64,000 nt of DNA, from positions 9,728,180 through 9,792,179 of the forward strand of contig OZ017770.1 of assembly GCA_963969345.1 (NCBI GenBank). The letters are read 5' to 3'. Source of the DNA: Turbatrix aceti (Eukaryota; Nematoda; Chromadorea; Rhabditida; Panagrolaimidae). The notes below the pieces were generated by a model, which did no database searches, was not told the DNA's origin, and saw only the letters and a list, made by a program, of their open reading frames with translations. Shown in pieces: positions 51,375 through 64,000 of the stretch; within the stretch, counting starts at the first letter, position 1; the number at the start of each line of letters is the position of its first letter. The translations under genes and the position numbers were made by a program.

Positions 51375-54300
51375 TGCTTTTTTATTCTTTGTATGAAATT
51401 TGTAAACGACGTTGAAATAAATATCAAAAATTAATAAATTGTTAGGTGCAACACCGCAGCATGATTTTTTGTATACTGAGATACAGAATACCAGTATGGA
51501 GAGTATGTAAGACAATTCTCGATGTGTCACTCGGCTTGATTAAATAGAAGGTTTGCCTTAAAAAAAATGTTTAAAGGAGCGTAATTCAACAAGCATGGTG
51601 AAAAAAAAAGAAAATAAGCACAACAATCGATGCAGATTAAAAGCTGTACGCGATTGCAATCACGGGACGGGGCACAATCTCGACATTCTGGTTTCAGGAT
51701 GAATACAAAGACAAGGGTTACGCGCCGCGTAACAAGTTTTACAAATTCAAGTATGCACGGGATAACCTCGGATATAACAAAACATACTAATTCACATTCC
51801 ACTTACTAAATATTTAGAATACTTACAAGTTGCACCTGCAGATAGACCAAAACATAAGTTTGTTTATATTTATGTAGTTGGTTACCAATCTTTTTATGTG
51901 TATTTATTTAAATTTTCTGCTCACGCAGAACTTAATTCAACACATAACACGTTGATACATATGCACGTAAACCCCAGTAGTAAATAGGCTTGATTCCGAT
52001 CTATAAGCCCTCCTTTCCCTCACCACAAGCAAATAAATAAATTCAACAAATAACTTTGTCAATCGTTGAACAAAAAGTCGTCAATTCTCCGTCGAGACCG
52101 TGACAGTTGACCACCAATCAAAGGGTGATGTCAGAGGTGACAGAAGAACTCGCTTCGACAAACCCCTGTGATTGACTGGAATAAGCAAGGCCCCCTCCTA
52201 AAAATCAGGCGAAACGAAGCGATTGAAAAAAAGAGCAACACGCCACAGGGCTTTAGTATGTGTAATTTAAATTGTACAAAATCAATTTGATAGTTAATTT
52301 TTTATTTAAAACGCTATTAGTACGACTTACTTCAACAAAAAGACTGCGACTTACTTCAACAATGCGCGCGCGTGTCAACACGCTCACCGATGATAGTGTG
52401 CTTGATTTTTGGTAAAATTTTAGTTGATCACAAAGTGCGAAAAAAAATCGTACGAAAAGGGGCATTGTATTTATATTTATGTACGCAATCGTTGGGGGAG
52501 GGGGGGGCAATATGTACATATCATAAATGCACGCTAACCTTGACTCAATAACACTGCAATAAAAACGGGAAATCAAAAATCCTGATTTTTATTCATTTTT
52601 TTTATGCTAGCGTTGATTTTTACAAATAGCCGATGTAATTATTTTGTATAATACATAGATAAAATTCTAAACAACAAATCAAGCCGAAAAATTATTGACA
52701 GAGATTTTATTTTGATTTTCAAACAAAAAACAAGAACAAAAAAATGATGGGATAAATCTAAGAATACATAAGTCAAAGAAAAGAACCCTGCTTCGTACTC
52801 CAATTTTCTACTTTTTTTTCATATTACACTTCCCGTAGCATATTAAATTTCAGTCTTTGTAACAGAGTAAGTCTAAAGCCCTGTTATTTTCTCTTCTTTT
52901 TCTTTCTCCGACAAAAGAAACGTACCGCTTGCTTCTTTTTCAAGCCAAAAGCAGTTTGTCATTAGTATTTGGAATTAGAATAAACAAAAAAAGAAATCTT
53001 TTTTTTTTGCTTCCAAAAATCGTTTTATTTTTGAATTAATCAGGCTGCATAAGGCAAAGAAACAAACTTTTGTCTAACCAGTTGTTGAGGATCCCCAAAA
53101 AAAGCAAAACGAGGAAGAACTTGTTTTTTGTAATTTTCTGCTTGTCATAAAAAAAAGTGAGTGAGATCAACTGGAGAGAAAAAAAACGAAGATAATTATG
53201 CAATCGAAAATAAATTGGTAAAAAGGCTTTAAAAAATTCGGCTAAGCAGAGGGAAAATTGATTTGCAGATTTTTTGTTCGTAAAAAACATGTGCAATTTT
53301 ATGCGAGCGCTAACCGATCGTAAAAAAGTCGAACAACTAAATTATAATTTACATCAATAGTTTCCTAATTAGTTACGCTTAAATAGAGAAAGTCAATTTC
53401 TTCTGTGATTAGGATTTAATTTTTAAAGGTCATTAGAAAATAAAATTTTTGAGTCGAAAAAAAGTTTTGCGCTCAATTCAATCAGACAATTTTTTTATGC
53501 ATCTTACCGTGAAATTTTAGTTTGTGTAGAAGTCCAATTAGTTCAATCGACTGATTTAAAGTTAAATTTTTTTTGATCTGAGAGGAACAAAATCAAAAAT
53601 AATTGAATCGAGTTATGATCAATTTAAAAAAATGTTGTTTTGAAAAAAAAGACCCCTTAAAATCGTAAAAAAATACGGATTTACGTAAAAATGCTAATTT
53701 TTGTCAGAAAAAAAGTTTGTATAGCTTAAAAATTTTTTTACACTGGTGCTACAGTAGGAAAAAAATTTATAATAGTTGGGTACAAAAAATTCGAACCGCC
53801 ATCTCGAATGCCCTACTCGAGAGGTGCCTATTGTCGAATCGAGCACTCCTTCACCCCATCACTCGGCTCGACAACGTTGTCTTGCTCGACTCGACAACTG
53901 TGGTCGAATTTTCGCTTCCTTATCACCCCGATCAAACAATGGCCTGAACACCAACCCATCCAACAACATAAAAAACGAAAAATGTAAGTTAATAGCTTTT
54001 CGTATTCAAAAAGAAACATATATATAAAACAACACGCAATACAGTGACAATTTGAAGAGAGACATCTTGAGATGTGACGTCACAATGAGTTTCGTAGATG
54101 GCATCGTTTAACTGCAGATGCATGTGATAACCAGGAACATGCCAGACACAAAAAAATATAATAATGCATGAATATTGGGGCAACCCATTGTTACGAGTTT
54201 TCTTGTCTTCGGTCCGGACCATCCAGATAAAAGTTGCTCTCTTTTTTTTTTATTTGTCGAAAGATCAAAGGTACATGAATTCAAACATAAAACGACTTTT

Positions 54301-56431
54301 GGATCGAACAAAAAGATTCAAAAAAGTGAAGACATGAAAAGAAGAAATCGATAGCGGTTTCACTAATTGCGATCGTTGAGATTAATTAATGGTCATCTGA
54401 TTTTTTTCTGTTATTGGAGTAACAAAAATCTGTTAAAATTATTTTGTTGCGAAAAAAAATGAATAAATAAATAAACGTGAAAAGTACAGGGTGCAGAAAG
54501 GAAAAAAATCAAATCAGATTGAGGGATGCAAGAGTTTAGTGATCATCATTTTTATGCGGTGCGCGGACACGAAACAAAACAAGTGGCAAGCCCCCACGCT
54601 CTACACGGTGAACACAGGCGCAAGGGTGGAGGGGGGGGGACAGACGAGACTACTCATCTTGCTCCCATCAAAACACCCCGCAGCATCAATTGATCAGTCC
54701 GTACGCATATATACATGTGCATAATGTTTGGAGCGGGGATAGATGCACTCTCGCATCTCAACAAGCAAGCAGGCAACCCACTACTAACTTTCTTGTTGGT
54801 AACTAACTGTTTGTATGTTTTTATCACAATTCAATTAGGATTTGTACCCCCTCCAAAAAAGTGGGTAATTGGTAGGAGAGATGACCGACCGGCCGGGCCG
54901 GCCTGGAAGACGGCGAAATTGGAAGAAAGTAGAGGAGGCCAAAATAAATAAACATTACGGACTTTTACTTTTTTTTCCACCCAGGCAATCACTCTGGGCT
55001 ATGTAACTTAAATTGAGCTCACATCAGCAGCGTGAGTGGCGGAAACAACCATTTATCGTTGAGCCAAGTAAGTTTTTTGGTACTACCCAAATTTGGATAA
55101 AGGGGGACTAATGCGGGCAAATATTTAGTAAATAGGTGTCGGATGCACATATGTTTGCATTTGGACATGCATCAATCCATTTTTATAGTATTATTATGAT
55201 TTTGCTTTGCGCCACACACACAATCACGATCAATTGTAGAATGTACATAAAAATATTGGTCTGAATGAGACTAAATGCACCGTTCAAATCAAGTCACAAA
55301 ATACATATTTACAGATAAAATAGAGTGCCTGAGTGTTTGACCTTCTGTAGATGAATTCAAAAATCCGGAAGTCAGTTGGCAGGAAAAAGAAAAGAAAAGA
55401 AAAACGAGGAGCAATAGTAAATATTATATGCTAGATTTTTTTGTTGTCCAACTGCAACCTTGCCTAGTCAAAGATTTGAGGGGTGCCCACCGTTTATAAC
55501 TTTCGATACATATTTATTTTGAAAAAAAACACAATGCAGGTGAGAAGAAAAAAAAGTATTTATTCCCATTTTTTTTGAAATGGGCTGGCATAAATCCTGC
55601 CAGCTTTTTGGAAGAGGGTGGATGAGGGGGGGGGGGCTAAAGTTCTCAGCTTAGCGTTTAGTACCCTGAGAAAATCCAGGAGTGTTTTGGTAGCTGCAAA
55701 AATAGGCATGAATGAACGGCGAAATTATTTAGTTTTTCAAATATTTTCCGAGTGTTAACAATTGGGAGGGGGGTCTGGCGATTTTCCTGTAGCTTAATTT
55801 TTTATGAACACTCACTCATAGGCCAGGCGATGTCGGGAGAAGGAGAAAAAAGAAAAAAAGAAGAACGTTATGCCAGCTTTCAATGGCTTTTTATAAGTTG
55901 TACCAGCAATTAAGGACACCAATAAAATGGTCCTTTTTTATAAAAATTGCGCTACACTGGAACAACTTCATTCTGAAGAGGATCACAAGTGTTTTGGGAG
56001 AGGGCAAAAATGAGTTTTCCTTCTACCAAGGAGTAAAAGGAAGAGTATATGATGATTTTCTTGTTTTCATAAAAAAAAATTTTTAATGCTCTAACCTTTT
56101 AAAAGCACGTCAAAAATACCAAAGCAGCCATTACATACAAATGTCAAAAATTTGTACTCATTAAAAAATTCTCTTTGTGCGAAACAACAGCGAACCAGAC
56201 AGCAACAAATCTGTTGAAGGAGAGACTGTTGGTCTTTGGGAAACTTTGCAGTCACTACTTTGTGCTAATAAATGCACAAAAGAGAGCTTTGCATAACTTA
56301 TTACGATTGTTTGTAGGGTTGCGCCGATTTACAAACTTTTATCTCCCCTCCAACAGTTGTTTTGTCAATCATTCCTGCATTTTATGTTCCATTTATGTAT
56401 GAAAAAAAATAATACACAGTAATAGTGCACA
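51375..56431. other. 5-kb region without a clear gene
   Basis: I found no exon chain here. Parts worth noting are a GC-rich spot at 52360-52400, a GGGGGAGGGGGGGG run near 52492, a TCGAC-rich cluster at 53815-53930 (listed separately), a GC-richer stretch at 54590-54920, and a GGTGGATGAGGGGGGGGGG run near 55617. Long introns or regulatory DNA of the flanking genes could lie here. Confidence 0.4.
53815..53930 (+). repeat. TCGAGTCGACAA-type self-complementary cluster
   Basis: Degenerate repeats of TCGAC/GTCGA words (TGTCGAATCGAGCAC, CTCGGCTCGACAACGTTGTC, GCTCGACTCGACAACTGTGG). It resembles in style the motif clusters inside the hAT-type MITEs, but no termini or target duplication were found. 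Confidence 0.4.
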
Positions 56432-58405
56432 TCAGACTCTAATAACATCGAGACAATTCCGTTCGTCGAGTCGTTGAAAGCCCGGAAGGCAATCGCATTT
56501 AAATGATCCGGGCAAGTTGATGCAAAGTGTGCCCATTTGACATCCGCCAAGCTAGAAAAAAATTTTTTTACAAACAAAGCAAAAAAGTTGCATGTCATAC
56601 CTGTTGGCGGGCATTGTCATCCCAAAGACATTCATCAATATCATAGCACGTTGTACCGTTGCCAAAAAATCCCTAAAAAAACACTGATTGTTACATTTTT
56701 TCTTTGAATGCGGTCTTTTTTGTGTCCTTGCCTGTTTGCATTTACAATGGGGCCCATACTCGCCATTGCTACACTCAGCATTCGGATCACAGGGTGAATT
56801 CTCGCTTGCCAAACAATAATCTATGTTTACGCAGACCGGGCAACACTGATTTTCGGGAGTTTGTTGTTGGGGGCAGGAGAGGGCGGGACAGTTATTGCTT
56901 TTTCTGTAAAAATGATTTTTTTCAGAGGGGGGATTATAAAAAAAATTATGTACTTGAATTGGCAGCTGACTTTTCCGTTCACGCATGAACACCGGACGCA
57001 GGGCTTTGGCCAGACTTCTTCGCCGTGATCGTAGGCCTGACCGTTGTAGAAGCACTAAAATGAGATACATAATCAGAATGCTTAATAGGCTGACAAGTGT
57101 TCTTACTTGTGCTCCACACTTAGGACAACACTCTCCAAATGTTTGAATGGGATGAGCACATGTCAGATAGGGACATCCGATGGGACCGCAATGCAATTCG
57201 CCGGTTGTTGAACACTGACATTCCGTGCAATTTATAGCATTTTGTTGTTTCTCACCAAATGAAATTATTCGACCTCCGAGCTGAAAAGGGAACAATGATT
57301 TAGTAAATGTAGTATATTTTGGAAAGTTGTGAAAATGACGTTTTGCACTGATCTATGATTTTTTATACAAAATAAAAATTTTTTTCACTCACCTGACAAC
57401 CACGTTGATGGATTTCGACGGTTTTTAGTCGGATATCCAGTCCTTGAACTAGGCTTTTCCAATGCTTAAATTGGTCTTCCAGGTACTGTAGCCTTTCGTC
57501 ATACCGAGTCATGGTGAGTGTGTTATCATCTACCGTGACATCCTTCCCGGAATCATCAGGGAAAGTAGAAAATTTTTTTTCAAATTCAGCAATGTCAACT
57601 TCAATTTCTTTTTCCGCGGGTGCATCTTCGTCATAGATGGTTTCAACTGGGGAATCCATCATTATTTCAAGATTTGGACACCTCAGCTGTATAGGATTGC
57701 CTGAATCTGCACTGAATTCCCGCAGTTTACCTTGAAATACGTATTTTTGTCTGATGTCTTCACCAATGTGAACTCTGACGTTTAGAACATTTCTGAAAAA
57801 AAATCAGGCTTATTGTTTTTGATACAACCAAAACACACGGATAATCCATATCGTAAACCGCTTTTTTGAGAAGTTGTCGACAGTTATCAATGATTTGTAC
57901 TTCATCCCCGTTGATGACAAATACAAGCTTGTGCCAGTCTCCGTCGTTAATTGGAGCATTCATTTTAAAGGTTTTTGGTGCCCCTGAGACCGTCAGGTGG
58001 GTAAAGGTAATCTAAAACAACCCGCAACAAATGTATTTAACAGGCAATGAGTTGGATAAAAAAAATTTTTATTACTTTGTTTTCCACTGTCGATACTTTT
58101 ATTTCGAGTAATTTTTGAAAAGGCAGCTGCCGATAGGCTGCCATCAAAACAGCTTCTGTATGGTCCTTTTGCTTGAAGTCAAATTGGATGGCTGCATTTC
58201 GATCAACAAATAGTTGCCATAAATTTTCGGCCTAAACGTCATATTTGTTGACAGTGAAAAAAAATAATACATACCGGAAGGCATGTAAAAAACCGGTACT
58301 TACTTGTAGCCTTGGCAGTCGTACGTTAGCAGAACGACTTGACGCCGTTGACACGCAACTTATCATTACATAAAAAAAGAGAAACGAAGAAGTAAATGTA
58401 AGCAT
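56432..58405 (-). CDS. NELL: NELL-like secreted protein (LamG/TSPN, VWC and EGF domains)
   Basis: Extracellular multidomain glycoprotein. The start (58405) gives a signal peptide, MLTFTSSFLFFYVMISCVST. Next is a laminin-G/thrombospondin-N-type domain (AAIQFDFKQKDHTEAVLMAA to VYDMDYP and beyond), an acidic linker and short coiled coil (ERLQYLEDQFKHWKSLVQGL), then VWC repeats (INCTECQCSTTGELHC to GECCPKC; CFYNGQAYDHGEEVWPKPC to CPALSC and QCCPVC). The end is EGF modules (LASENSPCDPNAECSNGEYG; DIDECLWDDN continuing into CINLPGSFKCDCLPGF, a calcium-binding type). The order matches NELL1/2, but it stops at 56432-56434 after about two to three EGFs with no further VWC, giving a shorter protein. About nine exons; the coiled coil in this family drives trimerisation. 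Confidence 0.88.
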
Positions 58406-59528
58406 GGTGTAATGTATTCTGGTTGCCAAACCTGCCAATAAAACCATCCAGACAAACAAAAGTCAAGTCAACAGGCAAAAGTTGGGTAGTAGTTATTAAT
58501 TCATTAACAATGCGCGTCCCTTATTGCACTGGAAGATGATCCACGAGATCGAATGGCATTTCTCGTTCGGTGTCGTCGGTGTAGTGTGACGCACCACTTT
58601 CTCTCACAAAAGTCTAGAAGAAGATGTATTAAAAGCCGTCAGGGAAAATTGAAAGAAAATAAACCCTATCTACTACCAGCCAACCAAACAGCAAAACCAC
58701 CACTCACTCACCACTGCCCTGGCTGGGGTTGGTTGTTGTGCCGCGCTTGCGCAAATCAGCTGTTGAAGAGGGGCAGAGGTCTTCTACATAGCCTTCCCTC
58801 TTTCCGATGGAAAAGATGACTCGCCTTCCTGAAAAAATAAAAGGATAGAACGTTGTCGTTTTTCATCAAAGACAACCACAGTGAGTTGCTGTGCAAAAGT
58901 CAATTTTCAGCTTTATTCTCTTATTAACTGGCATTCATTTTCCTTTGCGAAACTTTTTAAACTTATGCATGCGGATAATGTAATTTAGACTGGTGCGCTG
59001 TCTGCACTGTTGCCGAGAATTTTTTTTGTACATAAACAGGATGCGTGCCGGCAAAAAAATTTTTTTTTCATTTTTTCTCCCAAATATGGAATTTTTGAAA
59101 TTGGGTAAAAGTTAGTGTTTTCAGTTTTTTTTTCTGACTTCATAAAAAATAGAAAAAGAAAAAAAGATCGTGCTTACGTACATTGCGTTCATCCCATGTT
59201 AACAAAAAATTGCATACCAAATGCATTGTTTCTACTTTTGGAATTTGGCTCTTTACTCCCTCCACGTGTTTATTTTTACACGATCTCCCTGTGCCTCCTG
59301 GCAGCGAGCATTATTACTCATGCATTGCATCTTTTATACCGCCAAGTACATCTTCTTTTTCTTTGTTTAGGATTTTTACGGGCCAACGATGATAAAAATG
59401 GATACACCCCAAAAAATTATCGTTTCTCCTACACATTGCCATCTCCCAGAGGGTTGACAGTTTGACTCTTCTTTTACTTCCTGAGCAGACGACGGTTGGA
59501 TTCCTGTGTCTGTGTTTTCATACTTTCA
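58406..59528. promoter_or_regulatory. Divergent intergenic region, NELL-like / Ly6
   Basis: 1.1 kb between divergent starts. It is AT-rich with a GC-richer block at about 58690-58790. No ORF or RNA gene recognised. Confidence 0.4.
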
Positions 59529-60017
59529 ATGTCCTTCAAGCATTCGACGTCTATTACTATTACCAATCAACTCTGTGCAATCCGACTACGATTGTCACGA
59601 TGGATTGTTTTGGTATTTCTGCTGATTTTTGTTGCCGCAAAAACTCATGCAACCGAGTGTGTCAATTACCACGATTTCATCGAAGATGGAAAATACCGAA
59701 GAATAAATCTTGGATTCTGTGGCGCTAGTACCGGATGGTGTGTTCGGGCTATTTATTCCGATCCACACTACGAACAGAAAAATGGATTTTCCCTTGGATG
59801 TGATAAGACAGATTGCGTCAATGTCGGAAATCCAGTCGATGGTTGGGATGAACACGGATGCAAACGAAGCCGAGATTATGGACGAAATGGAAAAATATGC
59901 TGCTGCAACGATCGAAATCACTGCAACGCTGCTCCCGGAGATTATTCGCTTGCTTCGATGCTGCCAGTCTTTGCGATATCACTTTTTTCGACCCTTGCCT
60001 ACAGTATGTTTCTTTGA
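59529..60017 (+). CDS. Ly6/uPAR-type GPI-anchored protein
   Basis: A single-exon frame of 162 aa from the first ATG (59529). A hydrophobic signal segment (WIVLVFLLIFVAAKTHATEC) is preceded by about 30 residues that may be trimmed if a downstream start is used. The mature part has ten or so cysteines, including the terminal CCCNDRNHCN box typical of the Ly6 three-finger fold (CCxxDxCN type). It is followed by a small-residue site (NAAPGDYS) and a hydrophobic tail, a GPI-attachment signal. It should be displayed on the outer cell surface. Nematodes have many such proteins with neuronal roles; no specific orthologue was recognised. Its stop is 29 bp from the end of the convergent membrane-protein gene. 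Confidence 0.82.
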   Translation: MSFKHSTSITITNQLCAIRLRLSRWIVLVFLLIFVAAKTHATECVNYHDFIEDGKYRRINLGFCGASTGWCVRAIYSDPHYEQKNGFSLGCDKTDCVNVGNPVDGWDEHGCKRSRDYGRNGKICCCNDRNHCNAAPGDYSLASMLPVFAISLFSTLAYSMFL

Positions 60018-60046
60018 CATTTATTTTAGTCTGTTCCACGCTTGCT

Positions 60047-60648
60047 CATACAACTGACAAGATGGCATTATAAGTCATGATGAATACAAATACTATTACA
60101 ATTGACCACGCATTGTATACGTCCCATGTTGCCATACAGAAACTGTAAAAAAAAATTATCATTAAAAACTCTTTTCTTGTGTGTGTGTTAAAATAAATCT
60201 TACAAAAAGCCAAAGAGAAGCACAATTAGAGCAGCAATTAGCGTGCCATAGACAGGCTGAATCCATTGCTGTTTACGGTTAACAAGCTTGTAGATAACGG
60301 CAAGAATGTGTAGGAGAACAACTAACCACGCTGATATTTGTAAGTATAGCCTGCAGGTTAAAAAAACTGTTAATTCACACTTAATTTTTGGAGGTCTTAC
60401 CAATCAATTCTAATGTTGTAAAGAAGAGTTGTGGGCACCCGTAAAATCAGCATGGTCATGCCGAAACAGATAAACCACAAAACATCGTCTACGTGAATGG
60501 ATCGAAACCTGTCGAAAAATATCCTGAGGCTTTTCGAAGATTTGTGATTCTGCCGCCTCCCGGAAGCGAGGTGAAGGTTATCGGCCAGGTCAGACTCGCT
60601 CTCACGGCCGTGTTCGAAAAAAAAGCGCGACAACCGTCGAACCATACC
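60047..60648 (-). CDS. Small four-span membrane protein, not recognised
   Basis: Three exons (about 60400-60648, 60203-60352 and 60047-60144) join in phase to about 165-170 aa. The start is ATG 60648 (MVRRLSRFFFEHGRESESDL); a TTGGATTCAG acceptor just upstream suggests a 5' exon or trans-splice. A charged ~50-residue N-terminus is followed by four hydrophobic segments: VLWFICFGMTMLIL, LYLQISAWLVVLLHILAVIY, VYGTLIAALIVLLFGFF and IVIVFVFIMTYNAILSVV. The C-terminus ends directly after the last span. No motif was recognised, so no function is proposed. It ends 29 bp from the convergent Ly6 gene, so their 3' UTRs very likely overlap. Confidence 0.65.
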
Positions 60649-61032
60649 TTCTGAATCCAAAAAATTAGAACACGGCAAAGTGCAACACACAGATACTGGT
60701 CATGTGACCGGTTGAGGTGCAACAAACTGTAAAATTTTTTGTCATCTTCAATTCAAATTTTCTGTACAAACTCTTGCAAAGCTCCCATATTTATGACAAT
60801 TCAACAATCAAAACAGACGGCAATTTTAAACATACTCCAGGGAGATCGAAACACCAAGAAATCAAAAAGAAAAGGTACAAAGTGATGTGGCAACATTTTT
60901 TGATAATCTGAACAAATAATTTTCATATAACGACAACCCGCAGTGTAAATCTAGAGTAAGTGCGTAAAAAAAAACAATAGGCAAGTTTTGGGTACGATGA
61001 ATTATTAACTGGTATGGATAAAGTAAGATTTG
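60649..61032. other. Short intergenic region
   Basis: Nothing recognised between the four-span protein and the Robo 3' end. AT-rich. Confidence 0.4.
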
Positions 61033-63959
61033 CTAAACGTAGTCACGCGCGACCAAGTTGCTGGGTTGACGTGCGAGGCCGAGATCGTCTGAAAGCAAAT
61101 AGACTTTAGTACATTGTTAAACAACGGAATAGTATACAAAAATAAAGACTTACTGCTGCTTGAATTGCCATGAACAGCCCGCGTTCCCATATAAGGAATT
61201 CGACGGGTTTGCGTAAATGAACCATCCGTGATACTATCGCCATGCCGACGCTCATCTCTATCGCTCTCGAGATAATCCTTATCCTCATCGTTGCCATTCT
61301 CAGCGGCGGCAATCAGGGATGAGCGCTGGCTGTTTTCCTCATCGGTTGTACGCGAGCGACGACCGTTGTCGAGGTACCCTAAACAACTTTGACACATTTA
61401 TATAATTTTTGGGAGTTAGTTAAAAAGTTACCATACCCTGACGGGAACGATTACGAACTACCCGAGCGTTGGAAAAAGCAGGTGACTGCTCGGCTTCGGT
61501 GTAATCCTCGCGGGAAGAGTCCTCTTCCGGGTGGATGTATACATTGCCGTTGACAATGTGACGGGCGAAACCTTCCCTTGCGTAGGACTTGTCCTCCAGG
61601 GGCGGAGGAGGAGGGACAAAGTCCAAAATATTGCGCATTGGACTCGTTTGATTGGAAATCCTAGAGCCAAGCGTCATTCCCCGTCTGCCAGTGTCGTTGT
61701 TAGAATTGATGACTGAAAGCTCGGTATGCGAGCTACCAGAATGCTGGGAATCGCACGAAGGGTTCATATCCTTGCGCATCGAGCGAAACGTCCCTGTACG
61801 CTCAGATAATTCATGGCCATCTGGGTAGCTGGTTCTCTCGCCTCCAACCCGATCCATTGATGCTGCCAGTTGTCGGCGAGCATCGTTGTGGAACTTCTGA
61901 GCGGTATAAGCTGCTCGGTTGAGTGGAGGCGGTGGATAGGAGGGAACCGGAGGCACGCGATCTTCGGACGGATCATTCATTGCGCAGAAACCAACAGAAT
62001 ACAATGGGCCCTGGTCGTCGTCGTGCTGGTTGTAGTAATGGCTACCTGTATCCATGATTCGGGAATATGCAGACTCGGGAGGAGACATGTGATTTGCAGC
62101 TACGCCGTAGGGCATAACGGGTTGGAATACCCGATTTGGGAGAATTTCGAAAGATCGGGCATCCAGAAATACCTGACTTTGAGGATAGGTGGAATAATTG
62201 TCGTTAAAAGGCTGCTGGCTTTGATTGTATAAAACCGCAGAGCCATCTCCTTTCTCGTTTTCATGCTTGCAGTGATTGAAAAAGCAGAAAATGACCAGTG
62301 ACCCGACAACCAGCATCAAAAATCCCGCAAAAACGATTGAAATTTGGAGTTTGTTTCGTTCGAAAAAGCCAGCGCTATTGCGAATGCGTTCCAGCTCATC
62401 GGCAGTCAATTTGAGGTGTCGTTGGAGTGTTGCATTGTTGATGACAATGGGATCGCTGACATGATACTCCCCGACGCCAGCGCTGTTTTCGGCAGCCAAC
62501 TTTATGCGATAAGTTGCATCCTTGACGAGGTTGAAAAGCGTAATGCTGCTTGCCCGTTCGTTTGTCGTGATATTTCTCACAGAATGGTCAGGAAGATTCG
62601 AACTTACGGTGACTCGAAATCCCTTGAGCACTCCGTTGATGGCTTCCTGAGGCGGGGGCTTCCACATGACGTGAAGCGTATTGATTGCTGTCATTCGAAC
62701 TCGAACATTTGTAGGAGGCAGAGATGGTGGAGCTTCCATGGTCGTTGCGCCAAAGGAATTCGAGAGTTTTCCAGGCATGTTTTGATGGTAAGGCACAAGG
62801 AAGAACTCGTAGTAGGTGAAAGGCTTGAGATCGTTGACCACAATACTCGTCTGTTGGCTGTTTGTGATGTTGATCCAGTTGCGTCTCTCGGCATCCAGTG
62901 GCGGACCGCGCCATTTGACATAAAATCCGTCGAGCAGAGGTTCATAGTGTTCTGTTTCCCATTTCAGTTCAATTGCCGTCTGGTTCAGCGACTGAACAGA
63001 AGTCAGCTTGACGAGTTGGATATTGGCGAGATGATTCCAGACTTCATCAGAATTTTTTGTAGCATGCTCTGTTATTTCTTGTTTCATGACAATTGACTCG
63101 GTTGTCTCAGAGGGTGGACCGATGCCTTGCTTATTTTCTGCACGAACGACAAAAACATAGGTGTATCCTGGATGCAAATTCCGAACTCTGAATCTCGTTG
63201 TTGCAATTGGTTCGAGCACGTTAAACCAGGTGTTTCCAAGCTCCGGTGACCAGTATTGCAGCAAATAGCCAACAATGGTCGACGATCCTATTTTTTCCGG
63301 CGTCGTCCATTCAAGTTCGACAGAATCAGACGTCAGATTAATAACCGTAGGCTTGCCAGGGTGAGACGGAAACTTGGACACGTCATCCATGCGATGAAAG
63401 GTGGCCGAAGGATTAGTATGATTTTCCACCGCGAGTGAGGCTGTCCACGTAGCCTGACCGTCGGCGTTGGTTGCCCGACATGTGTATAGCCCGCTGTCTT
63501 CGAGTCTAAAATTGTGTACAATTGGTAAGTTTGATACAAATAAAATTGATACCAAAAACATGGCATGATTTGTTGTCCTATAATCTCAACAGCTAGGTCA
63601 CGATTAAAGAGAGGGAGAAGAAGAAAGCCATTGAGCAAACACAATAGCCACTTCGTGGCCATAAAAGAAGGGAAAAGGATGTAAACGTTGTTGTCCTGTC
63701 CTGTCAGGGGGGCCAGTCGGTCAAAAGTAACACTTACTTGAGATTTGAAATTCTGAGAGCTCCTGTCGACAGCAACACGTAACGACCATCCGAATCCTTT
63801 GTGTTAAACTGGATTTCTCTGCTATTGTGAAACCAACTGATTTCCGGAGTAATTCGGCCGTTAGCGCGACAAGGAAAAACAGCCATGTCATTGTACATAA
63901 GTGTTTGATTTTGAGAGCCATGTTCAATAACCGGTGGTGGAAATACGTTGCCACTTGCT
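61033..63959 (-). CDS. ROBO: Roundabout-type axon-guidance receptor (Robo/SAX-3), 3' part
   Basis: Cell-surface receptor for Slit that steers axons and migrating cells. Only the C-terminal part lies in the window; upstream exons run off the right edge. Exon 63738-63959 encodes most of an Ig domain (VIEHGSQNQTLMYNDMAVFP to ALRISNLK). The large exon 61437-63505 completes it (DSGLYTCRATNADGQATW) and adds three FN3 domains, one membrane span (SIVFAGFLMLVVGSLVIFCF) and about 270 cytosolic residues with Pro-rich runs (VPPVPSYPPPPL, FVPPPPPL) like the CC motifs that bind Ena and others. Two more exons follow (about 61147-61380, and a last short one), ending SNLVARDYV at 61033-61035. The Ig-FN3-FN3-FN3-TM order and the ATW Ig5 ending are diagnostic of Robo over DCC. 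Confidence 0.92.
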
Positions 63960-64000
63960 GGAAAAAAAGGTGTTAATTAACCAAAATAATAAAAAAATAT

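Noticed and set aside
61870..63096. Plus-strand frames opposite the Robo gene
   Set aside because: Shadows of the Ig/FN3 coding exon on the minus strand.

Overview
The window is eukaryotic and reads as the genome of a small invertebrate, most likely a nematode or a close ecdysozoan relative. It is AT-rich, genes are compact and usually 2-10 kb apart, introns are mostly 40-120 bp with GT..TTTNCAG borders, and the host proteins have clear metazoan relatives (Robo/SAX-3, FAM20 kinase, FICD, myosin ID, TTC7, an LC3-type ATG8). The species cannot be fixed from sequence alone.

Positions 1-27,000 are almost entirely mobile and repetitive DNA. Three copies of a long palindromic (foldback) element lie at about 1.0-2.5, 4.7-6.8 and 16.7-18.9 kb. 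Two 5'-truncated RTE-like non-LTR fragments are nested in them, one with a clean 10-bp target duplication. A complete Ty3/gypsy element (6806-16453) has identical 177-bp LTRs and one uninterrupted 2,453-codon ORF. Its order is gag, then an envelope-glycoprotein-like segment, then protease-RT-RNase H-integrase, so the env-like part sits in frame between gag and pol. A 200-N gap abuts its 3' LTR. Further right are a 468-bp hAT-type MITE with a perfect 8-bp target duplication, three copies of a ~0.45-kb repeat, a duplicated PEBP last exon, a small two-exon membrane-protein gene, and a cluster of strong hairpins.

Positions 27,800-64,000 are the gene-bearing half: class-I myosin (-), TTC7 (-), PEBP (+), a KDM5-like JmjC demethylase (-), an LC3-type ATG8 (-), FICD AMPylase (+), a second hAT-type MITE between convergent genes, FAM20 secretory kinase (-), a 5-kb stretch with no clear gene, a NELL-like secreted protein (-), a Ly6-type GPI protein (+), a four-span membrane protein (-), and the 3' part of a Robo receptor gene (-) that runs off the right edge. 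Several genes act in the secretory pathway or at the cell surface (FICD, FAM20, NELL-like, Ly6, Robo), but nothing suggests an operon or a shared pathway. TTC7/PEBP, ATG8/FICD and NELL/Ly6 are divergent pairs.

Exon borders were placed by eye from splice motifs, frame continuity and family similarity, so individual junctions may be off by a few bases. CDS coordinates span introns.
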